Positions 9,181 to 18,216 of a stretch of DNA of 64,000 bases are shown piece by piece. A model generated the notes under the pieces. That model had not been told where the DNA came from, made no database searches, and worked only from the letters and a program-made list of their open reading frames with translations. Origin of the DNA: Sporosarcina sp. D27 (lineage in GTDB: Bacteria > Bacillota > Bacilli > Bacillales_A > Planococcaceae). How positions within the stretch are numbered: position 1 is the stretch's first letter; each line of letters begins with the position of its first letter. Position numbers and translations under genes: made by a program. Where the stretch lies: contig NZ_AZUC01000043.1 of assembly GCF_000586555.1 (NCBI RefSeq), forward strand, positions 1-64,000, given 5' to 3'.

Positions 9181-9229
9181 AAAAAGCCTGTGTCAAAACC
9201 AACTAAATTGGTTTAGGCACAGGCTTTTC
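9181..9229. terminator. Bidirectional intrinsic terminator
   Basis: AAAAGCCTGTG and CACAGGCTTTT form the stem, with AACCAACTAAATTGGTTT adding an inner hairpin. A-rich and T-rich flanks let it serve both the monooxygenase gene (plus) and the convergent aldolase gene (minus). Confidence 0.8.
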
Positions 9230-9231
9230 GC

Positions 9232-10116
9232 TTAAATGGACGCTTCGTAAATTGAGTTCACCGCTTTTTCAAGAGCGCTGTTGAACTCATCATCTGTTTG
9301 GTTGGCATTCAAGTCTTGGCTAAGAGCTCTTGAGAAACTGGCGATCAAACCTTCATTTTCCTTCAGTTTTTCATTCGCTACAGTTGTGGAGTATCCACCC
9401 GACAGCGCGACAACTCGTACTACTCTAGGGTGTTGAATTAGCTCCCTGTACAAGTTTGCCTCGGTAGGGATCGTCACCTTTAACATGACATTTTCATCTT
9501 CAGTCAACTGATCCAAGTGGTTAAGAAGTTCAGTTTTCAACAATGTCTCACAAGCCGGTTTGTTTGCGCTGTTAATATCCACTTCAGGTTCAATAATTGG
9601 AACGAGACCCGCAGCGATAATTTGTTTCCCAACTTCAAATTGCTGATCGACAACCGCTTTGATGCCTTCTTCATTTGCTTCTTTAATGACAGACCGCATT
9701 TTTGTCCCGAAAATATGACGTTTGTTTGCACGTTTCAAGGTTTCATCCAAATCTGTGATGGGCTTCATGAGTTGGACGCCATTTGCTTCGTCTGCAAGGC
9801 CCTTGTCGATTTTAAGGAATGGAGCAATCCCTTTCTTTTCAGCTAAGTAATCAGCAGTGTACATACCGTCAATTTCACGATCCATCGTTTGTTCGAAAAG
9901 AATCGCACCAAGAATGTGCTCCGCATTAAACGCAGGAGACGTGATGATTCGCGTTCTCATATCGTGCACTAGATTGAACATCTCATCTTCGTTTGTATAC
10001 GCGTCTTCGTTCACTCCGTATGCTGCGAGTGCCTTAGGGGTACTGCCACCACTTTGGTCAAGCGCGGCGATGAACCCTTTTCCGTTTTTCACCTTGTCCA
10101 ATTGTTTTTCATTCAT
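9232..10116 (-). CDS. fda: Class I fructose-bisphosphate aldolase
   Basis: The protein (294 residues from the ATG at 10116) matches the short class I aldolases of Staphylococcus and other Firmicutes. It cleaves fructose 1,6-bisphosphate to dihydroxyacetone phosphate and glyceraldehyde 3-phosphate through a Lys Schiff base. Conserved blocks include [12 protein letters not shown] near the N-terminus, [15 protein letters not shown], the VPIIEPEVD strand, and VMLKVTIP, which I take to contain the Schiff-base Lys. An upstream in-frame GTG at 10125 abuts the SD sequence, whereas the ATG at 10116 lies 8 nt from AGGAG and is preferred. The gene stands alone. Confidence 0.92.
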   Translation of the reverse strand: MNEKQLDKVKNGKGFIAALDQSGGSTPKALAAYGVNEDAYTNEDEMFNLVHDMRTRIITSPAFNAEHILGAILFEQTMDREIDGMYTADYLAEKKGIAPFLKIDKGLADEANGVQLMKPITDLDETLKRANKRHIFGTKMRSVIKEANEEGIKAVVDQQFEVGKQIIAAGLVPIIEPEVDINSANKPACETLLKTELLNHLDQLTEDENVMLKVTIPTEANLYRELIQHPRVVRVVALSGGYSTTVANEKLKENEGLIASFSRALSQDLNANQTDDEFNSALEKAVNSIYEASI

Positions 10117-10264
10117 TCCACTCACTCCTCATTCATAGTGTGTAACTTCCTGAAAAAATCATAAAGATGGAGACTGACAGGGGTCAGTCTGAATGTATAT
10201 CACTCTAACATGAATAGAGCCTATCACGCCATCAAACCAGATTAGGGAAAGCTCTAGCTACCTC

Positions 10265-10933
10265 TTACGTCCACTTATAGAAGAATAGTGCAAAGATTGA
10301 AAAGCAGACAATCCCGAATGCAATCCATAATATAGCCATCGGGTCCCATCCACTGACAGATGCACTAGCACCAACCCCAGCAACGAATGTGATGATACCA
10401 GTGAAAAGATGAAGCATATCCTTTTTTGCCTGTTCATCCTTTTCGAAGAGAATCAGATACAAGCTGTTCATCATATTCCGTGCATTCCCAGTCATAATTC
10501 CATTATTGACAGGAGTCGATCCGATTTTTCTGAACGTCGTCAATGCATAACCTGAGAGTAATCCTAGTACAAAAACCATTACAGACAATTCGAGACTTGT
10601 TTGAAACAGTGCCAACACCAGTAAAAGGAGTGCCTGGACATACAGGAACAGGCGATATCTCCGCAAACCAGGAAGCCTCAACCGAGCCAAAAGAACCTCA
10701 CCTAAAAATGCACCACACATGAAACCGAAGAAAGCAACCATGTTCGCCAAAGCATCATAGGGATGACCTGTGAATAATTTGACACCAAACGTTACCATGT
10801 TTCCAGTCTGGGCACTCACGAAAACATGGTCCAACTGCATAAACGTATAGGCATCGATAAACCCCATCAAAAAAGCAGCACAGATTGTTAGTAAACTTGT
10901 AATCCGTTTGGTATGCAACTGATCTCTATCCAT
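10265..10933 (-). CDS. DUF1275 (YoaK-like) membrane protein
   Basis: This 222-residue protein has about six hydrophobic segments and the DUF1275 signatures: FLMGFIDAYTFMQLDHVFVSAQTGNMV near residues 21-47 and TPVNNGIMTGNARNMM near 140-155. The family is widespread in bacteria and has no established function; a transport role is often assumed. The C-terminus FFYKW is membrane-associated. GGGGGGAG lies 4-5 nt before the ATG. It is on the same strand as the aldolase gene, but the 148-nt gap suggests separate transcription. Confidence 0.85.
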   Translation of the reverse strand: MDRDQLHTKRITSLLTICAAFLMGFIDAYTFMQLDHVFVSAQTGNMVTFGVKLFTGHPYDALANMVAFFGFMCGAFLGEVLLARLRLPGLRRYRLFLYVQALLLLVLALFQTSLELSVMVFVLGLLSGYALTTFRKIGSTPVNNGIMTGNARNMMNSLYLILFEKDEQAKKDMLHLFTGIITFVAGVGASASVSGWDPMAILWIAFGIVCFSIFALFFYKWT

Positions 10934-11155
10934 TTAGCTCCCCCCCACCTGCAAAACGAATCTTTAAGAACTATGTATAACTCTGAAATACCCTTAATCA
11001 GCGAGAGATATCCATGAAGTTCAAAGAATATGACGAACGCCTGAAAATGGGCGACTAGTTTTGTACCGAATCGTCAATACTCAATTTGAAAACATAATTC
11101 ACTATATTTTATGGATTAATACTTGTGATGTGAAGGTTCTGGGAATTATATTACA

Positions 11156-11181
11156 GTTTAACTTTACACAAATACGGAAAA
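11156..11181 (+). promoter_or_regulatory. Candidate SigB-type promoter
   Basis: GTTTAA (11156-11161) followed after 14 bp by GGAAAA resembles the general-stress SigB consensus GTTTAA-N14-GGGWAT; the -35 is perfect and the -10 is partial. It lies 25 nt before the ATG of the Tat-signal gene. Confidence 0.3.
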
Positions 11182-11205
11182 ATATAAGGTTGGGGAGGTT
11201 TTAAC

Positions 11206-12009
11206 ATGTCAGATAATAATCCAAAAGAAAGCGCGAGTGGAGAGCAACAAAAACAGCAAGATATGAGTCGCCGGAAATTCCTGAAGAATTCAGGCTTAGT
11301 AGCAGGTGGACTGGTAGGTGGTTCATTATTCGGTGGCTTGCTAACGAATAGTTTCGATTCAAAGAAAGAACAAAAGGTTGAAGAGCATAAGGATGCTTTG
11401 ATAGATGTACAAGAAGCCATGCAATTTTTCACCCGTCATCAAGACTTCTTAGTATTGATGGCTGCAACGGAACAAATCTATCCCGAGGACGAGCACGGTC
11501 CAGGAGCGATTAAATTAGGCGTACCTTACTATATTGATAAACAATTGGCTGGCCGTTGGGGCATCAATGGAAGGGACTACAGACATGGTCCGTATACGGC
11601 AAGTTTAGATGAGAGTGACCAATCTGCGGGTCCAGCAGGCGAACAATCCATTTTAGATCGTGGCGACATATTCATTCAGGGAATAAGGAAGTTGGACGAA
11701 GAAAGTCAAAAACGATTTAGCACTACGTTTGATAAGGCAGAAGAAGACCAGCAAATTCAGATTTTGCAGGACTTCGACGATGACAAAGTGAAAATGAACG
11801 GACTTGCCGCTTCTGAATTCTTCGCTCTGCTAATCCAATCTACATTAGAAGGCGCATACTCCGATCCACTATATGGAGGAAATCGTAATATGGAAGGCTG
11901 GAAGATGAAGGAGTTTCCTGGGGCGCAAACCTCATACGCTGGCTACATAGACCAAGACGAATTTATAAAACTGGAACCAGTTAGTTTACGGGACTATCAA
12001 GGACACTAA
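11206..12009 (+). CDS. Gluconate 2-dehydrogenase subunit 3-like protein with Tat signal
   Basis: This 267-residue protein starts with a long hydrophilic n-region and a twin-arginine motif SRRKFLK (21-27), followed by a Gly-rich hydrophobic h-region (GLVAGGLVGGSLFGGLL). It should therefore be exported folded by the Tat system. The mature part matches the small subunit-3 family that accompanies membrane-bound flavoprotein sugar-acid dehydrogenases. Its role is probably to escort and stabilise the catalytic subunit encoded 26 nt downstream, which has no signal peptide of its own. GGGGAGG precedes the ATG. Confidence 0.85.
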   Translation: MSDNNPKESASGEQQKQQDMSRRKFLKNSGLVAGGLVGGSLFGGLLTNSFDSKKEQKVEEHKDALIDVQEAMQFFTRHQDFLVLMAATEQIYPEDEHGPGAIKLGVPYYIDKQLAGRWGINGRDYRHGPYTASLDESDQSAGPAGEQSILDRGDIFIQGIRKLDEESQKRFSTTFDKAEEDQQIQILQDFDDDKVKMNGLAASEFFALLIQSTLEGAYSDPLYGGNRNMEGWKMKEFPGAQTSYAGYIDQDEFIKLEPVSLRDYQGH

Positions 12010-12035
12010 ATCATAATTTGAGAAGAGGAATCAAA

Positions 12036-13790
12036 ATGGTCAAAAAGTTACCTAAAGTAGATGCTGTAATTGTAGGATCCGGTTGGGCAGGCGGGATTGC
12101 TGCAGCTGAACTTACTAAAGCGGGACATAAGGTAGTAATTCTCGAGCGAGGTCGGGATAAAAAGCACGAAGACTTTATGGGGACAAAAGATGAGCTACGT
12201 TATTCAAAACGATATGATTTGATGCAAGATCTTAATAAAGAAACGATTACATCGCGGAATTCTATAGATAAGACAGCACTTCCAGTTAGAGATAATTCAA
12301 AAGCAAGATTAGGAAATAATACGGGAGGAGCTGGAGTCCACTGGAATGGGATGTCATTTCGTTGGTTACCGTATGATTTTGAGATTTATAGTAAAACGGT
12401 GGAACGATACGGTAAAGAAAAAATACCTAAAGAGTCCACGATGCAAGACTGGGGCATTACTTATGATGAGTTAGAACCTTACTACGATAAATATGAAAAG
12501 ACAGCGGGTATTTCAGGGGAAGAAAATCCGATTGGTCCCCCTCGTTCCGATAAGTACCCCAATCCCCCATTGAAAGAAACACCAACGATTCGGTTGTTTA
12601 AGAAAGCGACTACTGATTTGGGCTATCATCCATACCATATGCCTTCCGCAAATCTCTCCCAAGCCTATGTGAACCCGGATGGAGAAAAGTTAAATGGATG
12701 TGTGTATTGCGCGTTTTGTGAAGAGTATGGATGTGACTTTGGAGCGAAAGCTGATCCGATTGGTACCGTTCTTGCGACTGCAAGGAAAACAGGTAACTTG
12801 GAACTGCGAAATGGCTCCAACGTAACACGGGTAAGTCATGACGGAAAGCGTGCGACAGGATTAGTCTATACCGATACGATGACAGGAGAGGAATTTGAAC
12901 AGCCAGCTGATATTGTCGTCCTTGCAGGATTTGTATTTACAAATACGAAACTATTGCTCATCTCTAAAATTGGAACTCCTTATGATCCAAAAACAGGACA
13001 AGGAATCATCGGTAAAAACTTCACTGGCCACTTCAATAATTTGTCCACGTATATTGGGGCGCGTGGTTTCTTTGAGGATAAAAAATTCAACAATTTCATG
13101 GGGACAGGTGCATTAGGTGCCACGATTGACGACTTTAGTGGAGATAACGAAGATCATTCCAATCTTAAATTTCTACATGGATATGAAGTTCACTATGGCC
13201 AGTTAGGAACACGCCCCATTGCGAATAACCAAGTACCAGAAGGAACTCCAGCTTGGGGAAAAGAATTTAAAAAGCAATCATTGAAATATGCGAACCGTAA
13301 TTTATTCATCACAGCTCAGAGTGGATTTTTGCCAAACAAAGAAACGTATATGGACTTAGATCCGACGTACAAAGATTCGTTAGGGAATCCTCTCTTACGG
13401 GTTACTGTAAAGTATGCAGAGCAAGATCGCGAACGTGCAAAGGCAGGAGTCGCTCGTTGCGCAGAAATCATGAAAGAGATGGGCGCAGATACGATGAATG
13501 TCGATGTCGTGGAAGATGACGTGGAATTTGACCATAAATTTTACACAGACCACTTCTTCGGTGGAGCAATTATGGGGGAAAGTCCCGAAAACTCTGCGGT
13601 GAATACGTATTCCCAAATGTGGGAGATGGAAAATCTCTTCGTAGTTGGCGGTTCGTCTTTCCCTCATAACAGTAATTACAACCCGACTGGAACAATTGGG
13701 GCATTTGCCTATCGTGCTGCTGAAGGGATGAATAAGTATCTCAAACAAGGTGGTCTACTTACACAAGCAGAACTCAAGGAAAATGCGTAA
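12036..13790 (+). CDS. GMC-type flavoprotein dehydrogenase (gluconate 2-dehydrogenase large subunit-like)
   Basis: The protein of 584 residues is a glucose-methanol-choline oxidoreductase. The FAD-binding fold is at the N-terminus (AVIVGSGWAGG, 10-20) with LERG after it, then GNNTGGAGVHWNGMSFRW, the typical motif of this branch. The C-terminal active-site region reads SSFPHNSNYNPTGTIGAFAYRAAE with the conserved His and Asn. The ATG at 12036 follows AGAGGAA by 5 nt; the TTG at 12018 has no SD. The partner at 11206 supplies the Tat signal. No cytochrome c subunit is encoded nearby, so the electron acceptor is unclear. Confidence 0.88.
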   Translation: MVKKLPKVDAVIVGSGWAGGIAAAELTKAGHKVVILERGRDKKHEDFMGTKDELRYSKRYDLMQDLNKETITSRNSIDKTALPVRDNSKARLGNNTGGAGVHWNGMSFRWLPYDFEIYSKTVERYGKEKIPKESTMQDWGITYDELEPYYDKYEKTAGISGEENPIGPPRSDKYPNPPLKETPTIRLFKKATTDLGYHPYHMPSANLSQAYVNPDGEKLNGCVYCAFCEEYGCDFGAKADPIGTVLATARKTGNLELRNGSNVTRVSHDGKRATGLVYTDTMTGEEFEQPADIVVLAGFVFTNTKLLLISKIGTPYDPKTGQGIIGKNFTGHFNNLSTYIGARGFFEDKKFNNFMGTGALGATIDDFSGDNEDHSNLKFLHGYEVHYGQLGTRPIANNQVPEGTPAWGKEFKKQSLKYANRNLFITAQSGFLPNKETYMDLDPTYKDSLGNPLLRVTVKYAEQDRERAKAGVARCAEIMKEMGADTMNVDVVEDDVEFDHKFYTDHFFGGAIMGESPENSAVNTYSQMWEMENLFVVGGSSFPHNSNYNPTGTIGAFAYRAAEGMNKYLKQGGLLTQAELKENA

Positions 13791-13823
13791 TATTCCTACT
13801 AACTTATCGATTTATCTCATACA

Positions 13824-13862
13824 AAGGGAGAAGCCTGAATGTATAGGCTTCTCCCTTCGTTT
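13824..13862 (+). terminator. Intrinsic terminator
   Basis: AAGGGAGAAGCCT pairs perfectly with AGGCTTCTCCCTT; CGTTTT follows. Confidence 0.8.
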
Positions 13863-14018
13863 TCGAGAATCCCCTTCAACACATTCCCTTTCTCAAAAGC
13901 AAAAATAGACCTGTACGGGCCAGTTAATGCAAACTCTCATCATTTTCTAATTGTTCTCTAATAGAACTTTAGACCTTTAAGTGGTACAGTGTTAATTAGT
14001 ATAAAAGGAGTGGTTAGA

Positions 14019-14381
14019 ATGAGCGAAAGGGAACTGTTTACGGCCATTAACAAGTGCGTCAACGAATTGGATTTTGTTTCTGCAAGGAAATACATGGAAG
14101 AGAATATTGAATTGCTTAACAGATATAAGCATCGGTTGCAGCACAATGCGCAAGAACTGTTCGAATTTGTTGCAAACCGAGATCTGAACAGCGAGATGCT
14201 AAACAGAAAAGAACTGAATATTATTCAGGCGATCAACGAATATGCCGCCAATTTTAACATTAGGGGTTTTAAGCTATTAGTAAAAGAAAGAGGCGCGTTA
14301 CTTAGTAAAAAAGACACCCTCACTTACTTGAATGAAGATGCGAAAGCATTGTTGGAAAGCATGAACGCTCTCATCGTTTAA
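14019..14381 (+). CDS. Small soluble protein of unknown function, copy A
   Basis: I do not recognise this family. The 120-residue protein is charged, predicted helical and has no membrane segment. It aligns end to end with the gene at 14642, with shared blocks such as ELDF-x2-ARKYME, NAQ-x-LFEFV, INxYAAxFNIRxFKL and DTLTYLN-x-DA-x-ALLESM; more than half of the positions are identical by eye. The start is ATG 14019, eight bases after AAGGAG (14005-14010). The tandem arrangement with separate promoters and a terminator between them points to duplication followed by independent regulation. Confidence 0.75.
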   Translation: MSERELFTAINKCVNELDFVSARKYMEENIELLNRYKHRLQHNAQELFEFVANRDLNSEMLNRKELNIIQAINEYAANFNIRGFKLLVKERGALLSKKDTLTYLNEDAKALLESMNALIV

Positions 14382-14442
14382 GTGCATGTGAGTTGTAAAA
14401 AGTAGACTACCTCATAGGTGAGAAAAACTTAACATGAAATCT

Positions 14443-14501
14443 AAAAACACTTTCGAAGTGATACACTTAAAGTATCTACAATTGAAAGGGTTTTTCTTTT
14501 T
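14443..14501 (+). terminator. Intrinsic terminator
   Basis: AAAAACACTTTC pairs with GAAAGGGTTTTT (one mismatch), with GATAC / GTATC inside, and is followed by CTTTTT. Confidence 0.65.
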
Positions 14502-14641
14502 GCGGAGTTTTACGCAAAGGAGATGTGACGCTATATAGCGAATTTAGTATTCTCCTTATGACTAAAAAATATGTTCTAAAGTGGAAGTACAATTATGAAA
14601 TGGTATATTGGTAAGGGCTGGTAAAGTAAAGGGGTGGTCAT

Positions 14642-15010
14642 ATGAATTCTCATGAATTGTTTAAAATGATCAATCAATGTGTGGATGAATTGGATTTTAT
14701 AACTGCAAGAAAGTATATGGAGGATAATGTAGACCTTGTGAAAACACATAAGCATCATCTCCAAAGGAATGCGCAAGATTTATTTGAGTTTGTTTTGAAT
14801 TCGGATGGAAGACGTTTGACCCAATCGGAGGTTAAAGTAATTCATGCTATTAATGATTATGCTGCTCATTTTAACATTCGATCTTTTAAATTGATGGTGA
14901 AGGATCATGCGGGTCTAGTTAGCAGGGAAGATACACTTACTTATTTGAATCAGGACGCGCGGGCATTGTTAGAAAGTATGCATATTATTACTAGCACCGA
15001 AGAGACTTAA
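14642..15010 (+). CDS. Small soluble protein of unknown function, copy B
   Basis: This 122-residue paralogue of the protein at 14019 shares the same length, helix pattern and conserved blocks (ELDFITARKYMEDN, NAQDLFEFV, DYAAHFNIRSFKLMVKD, DTLTYLN). It differs mainly in a shorter central loop (SDGRRLTQ) and a polar C-terminal tail. AAAGGGGTGG lies just upstream of the ATG. No catalytic motif is visible; a protein-protein interaction or regulatory role would be a guess. Confidence 0.78.
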   Translation: MNSHELFKMINQCVDELDFITARKYMEDNVDLVKTHKHHLQRNAQDLFEFVLNSDGRRLTQSEVKVIHAINDYAAHFNIRSFKLMVKDHAGLVSREDTLTYLNQDARALLESMHIITSTEET

Positions 15011-15026
15011 CACCATTTATCAATAC

Positions 15027-15055
15027 TTGACGAATTGACTTACTAAAAGTATGCT
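15027..15055 (+). promoter_or_regulatory. SigA-type promoter of the nitroreductase gene
   Basis: TTGACG (15027-15032), a 17-bp spacer and TATGCT (15050-15055) lie about 48 nt before the TTG start. Confidence 0.6.
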
Positions 15056-15102
15056 ACTGTTGTAAGAATTAATGGTTCTTTTAACCAACAGGAGGAGTTA
15101 AC

Positions 15103-15720
15103 TTGTCTAAAACAATCTCTACCGTAATTAAAGAACGCCGTTCGGTGAGAAAATACGATCCGGACTTCACCATCGAGAGAAAAGAGATTTTGGAGATGCT
15201 AGAGCAAGCAACACTCGCACCTTCAACTAGCAATCTACAACCATGGGAGTTCATTGTCTTCCTAGATGCTGAAGAACGCAAAGATTTGAGAAAAATTGCA
15301 TTTAACCAAGAACAGATAGAAACTGCTTCTGCAGTCATCGCTGTACTGGGAGATAAGGAGTTTTACAAAAACATCGATCCAGTTTATGACAGCATGTCCG
15401 AAGCTGGTTTTGTGGACGAGGCAAGTAAAGCTGTGCTCGTTGGAAATGCCCACAAGGCTTATCCATATGCGCCTGAAGAATCGCGTAAGAATTTGGCCAC
15501 GTTCGATTCTGGTCTCGCTGCAATGCAGTTCATGCTCATTGCGAAAGAGCGTGGCTATGCAACTGGGCCAATGGGTGGATTTGACAAAGTGAAATTTGCA
15601 CAGCGTTTCAATATATCTGATCGTTATTTTCCGATTGTTTTAATTACTCTTGGAAAAGAAAATTCTCCTGCGTATTCAACAACTCGATTTCCAATTGAAG
15701 ACAAAGTAAAGTTCATATAA
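15103..15720 (+). CDS. Nitroreductase-family FMN enzyme
   Basis: This 205-residue protein has the nitroreductase fold. The N-terminal ERRSVRKYDPD (10-20) is the phosphate-binding Arg-rich motif for FMN, APSTSNLQPWEF (39-50) is the second FMN-contacting block, and GYATGPMGGFD precedes the C-terminal LGKE segment. Such enzymes use NAD(P)H to reduce nitroaromatics or quinones, or act as flavin-dependent dehydrogenases. The start is TTG at 15103, seven nt after AGGAGG. It is a single-gene unit with its own promoter and terminator. Confidence 0.88.
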   Translation: MSKTISTVIKERRSVRKYDPDFTIERKEILEMLEQATLAPSTSNLQPWEFIVFLDAEERKDLRKIAFNQEQIETASAVIAVLGDKEFYKNIDPVYDSMSEAGFVDEASKAVLVGNAHKAYPYAPEESRKNLATFDSGLAAMQFMLIAKERGYATGPMGGFDKVKFAQRFNISDRYFPIVLITLGKENSPAYSTTRFPIEDKVKFI

Positions 15721-15802
15721 ACAATTAAATAAGTATCGGTTATTCACGAAATTGGTGAGTACTATGCATATTGTACGTCTTAATGAATAGCAATCTAATG
15801 AA

Positions 15803-15854
15803 AAATACCAGTATACGATTGAATGTGAAATTCAAAAGTATACTGGCATTTTTA
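15803..15854. terminator. Intrinsic terminator
   Basis: CCAGTATAC pairs with GTATACTGG and TTGAAT with ATTCAA inside. CATTTTTA follows on the plus strand and GTATTTTT on the minus strand, so it can serve both the nitroreductase gene and the convergent gene at 15876. Confidence 0.7.
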
Positions 15855-15875
15855 TATATTGTTCGAAGGAAAGCT

Positions 15876-16169
15876 TTACTTCTTTTCCGGTACGAGTACA
15901 GTGCGCTCCAAAGGAACTCCGCCCATAGCAACATTTCTTTTGAGAACCACATAAGACAGTCCATCAACCACATAATGACCATCTCCGTTGTACTCAGCAC
16001 TTTTACCTTGTTTTCTTAGCTCTTCGATAACTGCATTGGCTTGATCGGTAAGACTTGCGTACCTGCCATCCAACTCCAATGTAATATTGCCTTTCCTATA
16101 CCCCATAAGCCTATTAAAACCAAACAACATAACAACAAAGATACTGATAGTAATGAACCAGTTAGCCAT
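15876..16169 (-). CDS. Small membrane-anchored protein of unknown function
   Basis: This 97-residue protein starts with a hydrophobic helix (MANWFITISIFVVMLFGFNRLMG, 1-23) followed by a soluble domain of about 70 residues (ITLELDGRYASLTDQANAVIEELRKQGKSAEY). No known family is recognised. A strong AGGAGGAGA lies just upstream of the ATG, which makes it a credible gene. It is converging on the nitroreductase gene, with the shared terminator at 15803-15854. Confidence 0.7.
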   Translation of the reverse strand: MANWFITISIFVVMLFGFNRLMGYRKGNITLELDGRYASLTDQANAVIEELRKQGKSAEYNGDGHYVVDGLSYVVLKRNVAMGGVPLERTVLVPEKK

Positions 16170-16516
16170 TGCTTCTCCTCCTACTCGTTAGTTGTGTACT
16201 TGTAAAGAAGTTTTTAAAGATTAGTGGATGTGGCGGATTCTATAAGAGCAACTACTTAAAAATCGGTGCTTATATAAACACTCAACAAGTATTGAAACTA
16301 ATTCAGTTGTGTTAACGTATAGTAATTGTCAACCTATAAATAGTATATCAATGATTTAAGGCGAATAAAACCTTTTTTGACTAAATTTTCAAGTAACTAT
16401 AAAGAGACCATTGGATTATGATGGCGTGCATGAAAATCTAAATACGTGGTTTGAAATAATGGCTACTGTTATGAAGACGTCGATTCCCGGGCATCCAGCT
16501 AGATATAAGGAGATGA
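16170..16516. other. Intergenic stretch without recognisable content
   Basis: These 350 bases are AT-rich. I find no ORF with a ribosome binding site, no strong hairpin and no repeat; the promoter of the gene ending at 15876 must lie in its left part. Confidence 0.4.
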
Positions 16517-16517
16517 A

Positions 16518-16551
16518 AAAATATACCCCAAACATTTAGAAGTGTTTGAGG
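16518..16551 (-). terminator. Intrinsic terminator
   Basis: On the minus strand TACCTCAAACA pairs with TGTTTGGGGTA and is followed by TATTTTTT, ten nt after the GRAM-protein stop codon. Confidence 0.8.
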
Positions 16552-16560
16552 TACAGTGTG

Positions 16561-16884
16561 TTACGCACTTAATTTCTCTTGAACAAATTCCACGATATCC
16601 TCACGCTTAGACATGTCTCCTGGAGCAACGACGAACGTGTGAGAAGATCCGTCTGTTAGTTCTACAGTAAGACCATTCGAAAGGATTCCGAGGGCGTTCG
16701 ATTCACGCACCTTCTCCATATCGCTGATAGGAATTGCCACTTCGCCTTTTTGAATGTTGATGGCGTGTGATGAAAAAAGGAATCGCTGGTCTGTAATGGT
16801 TAAGACTCCGCCTACAAATTCAATCCCATTTCTCAAGTTAGCGGACAGCTTATACTTAACTGTTTCTCCGTCATGAAGTTCCAT
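16561..16884 (-). CDS. GRAM-domain (PH-like) protein
   Basis: This 107-residue protein consists of a single GRAM/PH-like beta barrel: LHDGETVKYKLSANL, then GGVLTITDQRFLFSS (26-40), a typical block for the bacterial members. IPISDMEKVRE and LTVELTDGSSHTFVV follow, with a C-terminal helix. No membrane segment or enzyme motif is present. GRAM domains bind lipids or proteins in eukaryotes; the bacterial role is not established. AAGGAGGAG lies about 7 nt before the ATG. It is monocistronic with a good terminator. Confidence 0.8.
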   Translation of the reverse strand: MELHDGETVKYKLSANLRNGIEFVGGVLTITDQRFLFSSHAINIQKGEVAIPISDMEKVRESNALGILSNGLTVELTDGSSHTFVVAPGDMSKREDIVEFVQEKLSA

Positions 16885-17093
16885 AATGTAAACTCCTCCT
16901 TAAAAAAGTTCAGTGGGTAGATTGCTAGTCAACAAATACTTCTTTCAATTGATTTCCCCTGTCAAACCTCAACTAAACAAAGGGGCTTTTCAGTAAAAAG
17001 AATTTGGATCCTATATACTATAGTCTCGGATAGATCGAGCAATTATGTGCTTTTTAGGGGTTTTCTTTTATATCATTATCACATCAAAGGAGG

Positions 17094-18170
17094 ATGGAAC
17101 CTATCTCTACCAAAAATTCCAATGTATTCGGGTGCCTAGGTTGTCTATCTCCACTTGTTGGATGTATTTTTTTAGCCCTTGCGATTATTAATGGGGCTAG
17201 CTGGCTGGGATGGAGTGTCGTTGCTATACTTTTGTTTTTAACGATTCCTTTGTTTGCCAAAGCGAATTCATTAGAGGTGGATCAATTGGCCAAGCAACGA
17301 GAAAGTTTGAGTTCCATACAACCTCCAGCAGGTAATCTAGAGAATACGTTAACCTATGTTTCAAGTGATGCATTGACAAGAGTTACAATTCATGAAGAAT
17401 CACGTCAGATTTTTTGTTGGCGTGCAGTGGATGGCCTTGGAAAACCATTGACTACACCGAAGGCCAACATGTCTTACACGCTAGATAATTATGGATTCCC
17501 TGAATTGGAAGCCGTTGCGATTGTAGAGAATTCAGAAGTGATCGATATGTCGTTTACATCTACGAATATCCCGATGCTAGAGTATATAAAAAAAGAGATA
17601 TATAGTAAACTTCCTAAAAATATTCAGCCGAAAAAAATCCACACATTAGCGCTGGTCATTGAAATTCGTAACTGGACTCAACCTTTTTATCAAGTCAATT
17701 TCGTAAAAGGGAATTACACGCAAGTTGAAACAGACACACCTGAATATGAAAAGCTTTTAGAGGAGTTAAAATCGGGATTCTCTAAACTGAACAATGTAAT
17801 AAATAATCAGCTACTGCAAAAAACTCCAGAAACGGCTGTTTTTCAGAAAGCGGATACTACGCCATCGATTGAAGTTGAGACACCTGTATCCACTAGTCGG
17901 TCAGACATTCGAGAAATTGAAGTAACGATACCTAGTGAGCCAGCAACATCCTATCGATATTACGAACAAGAGGAGCTTGAGCCCACTAATTCTTCACTTT
18001 CAGATGGACCTGTTAAACAAGTGGTTACACCTGAAAAAACAGAAGATGTGGTTCCTTTCGCTGAAGGAACAACTAAAGAATCTAAAGAGCTATCCTATTT
18101 CGAAAAACTCGTGGCAGAAAACAAAAGACAATTAAACAGCAAAGGGCCGTCAGAAAAAGAGCGAAACTAA
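17094..18170 (+). CDS. Membrane protein of unknown function with uncertain start
   Basis: I do not recognise this family. The protein (about 355 residues) has two close hydrophobic segments near the N-terminus (about 11-35 and 37-54), then a soluble domain, and a low-complexity, Thr/Glu/Pro-rich tail (about 245-358). The first in-frame ATG at 17094 directly abuts a perfect AAAGGAGG, too close for normal initiation. The in-frame codon at a canonical 9-nt distance is ATC (17103), and no ATG/GTG/TTG follows in that region. Initiation at ATG 17094 or at a non-canonical ATC are both possible. Confidence 0.65.
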   Translation: MEPISTKNSNVFGCLGCLSPLVGCIFLALAIINGASWLGWSVVAILLFLTIPLFAKANSLEVDQLAKQRESLSSIQPPAGNLENTLTYVSSDALTRVTIHEESRQIFCWRAVDGLGKPLTTPKANMSYTLDNYGFPELEAVAIVENSEVIDMSFTSTNIPMLEYIKKEIYSKLPKNIQPKKIHTLALVIEIRNWTQPFYQVNFVKGNYTQVETDTPEYEKLLEELKSGFSKLNNVINNQLLQKTPETAVFQKADTTPSIEVETPVSTSRSDIREIEVTIPSEPATSYRYYEQEELEPTNSSLSDGPVKQVVTPEKTEDVVPFAEGTTKESKELSYFEKLVAENKRQLNSKGPSEKERN

Positions 18171-18211
18171 AATAACCGTCCCAAAAATTGACCATAGGGA
18201 CGGTTATTCAA
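18171..18211. terminator. Bidirectional intrinsic terminator
   Basis: AATAACCGTCCC pairs with GGGACGGTTATT between the convergent genes ending at 18170 and 18217. Confidence 0.8.
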
Positions 18212-18216
18212 TGTAA

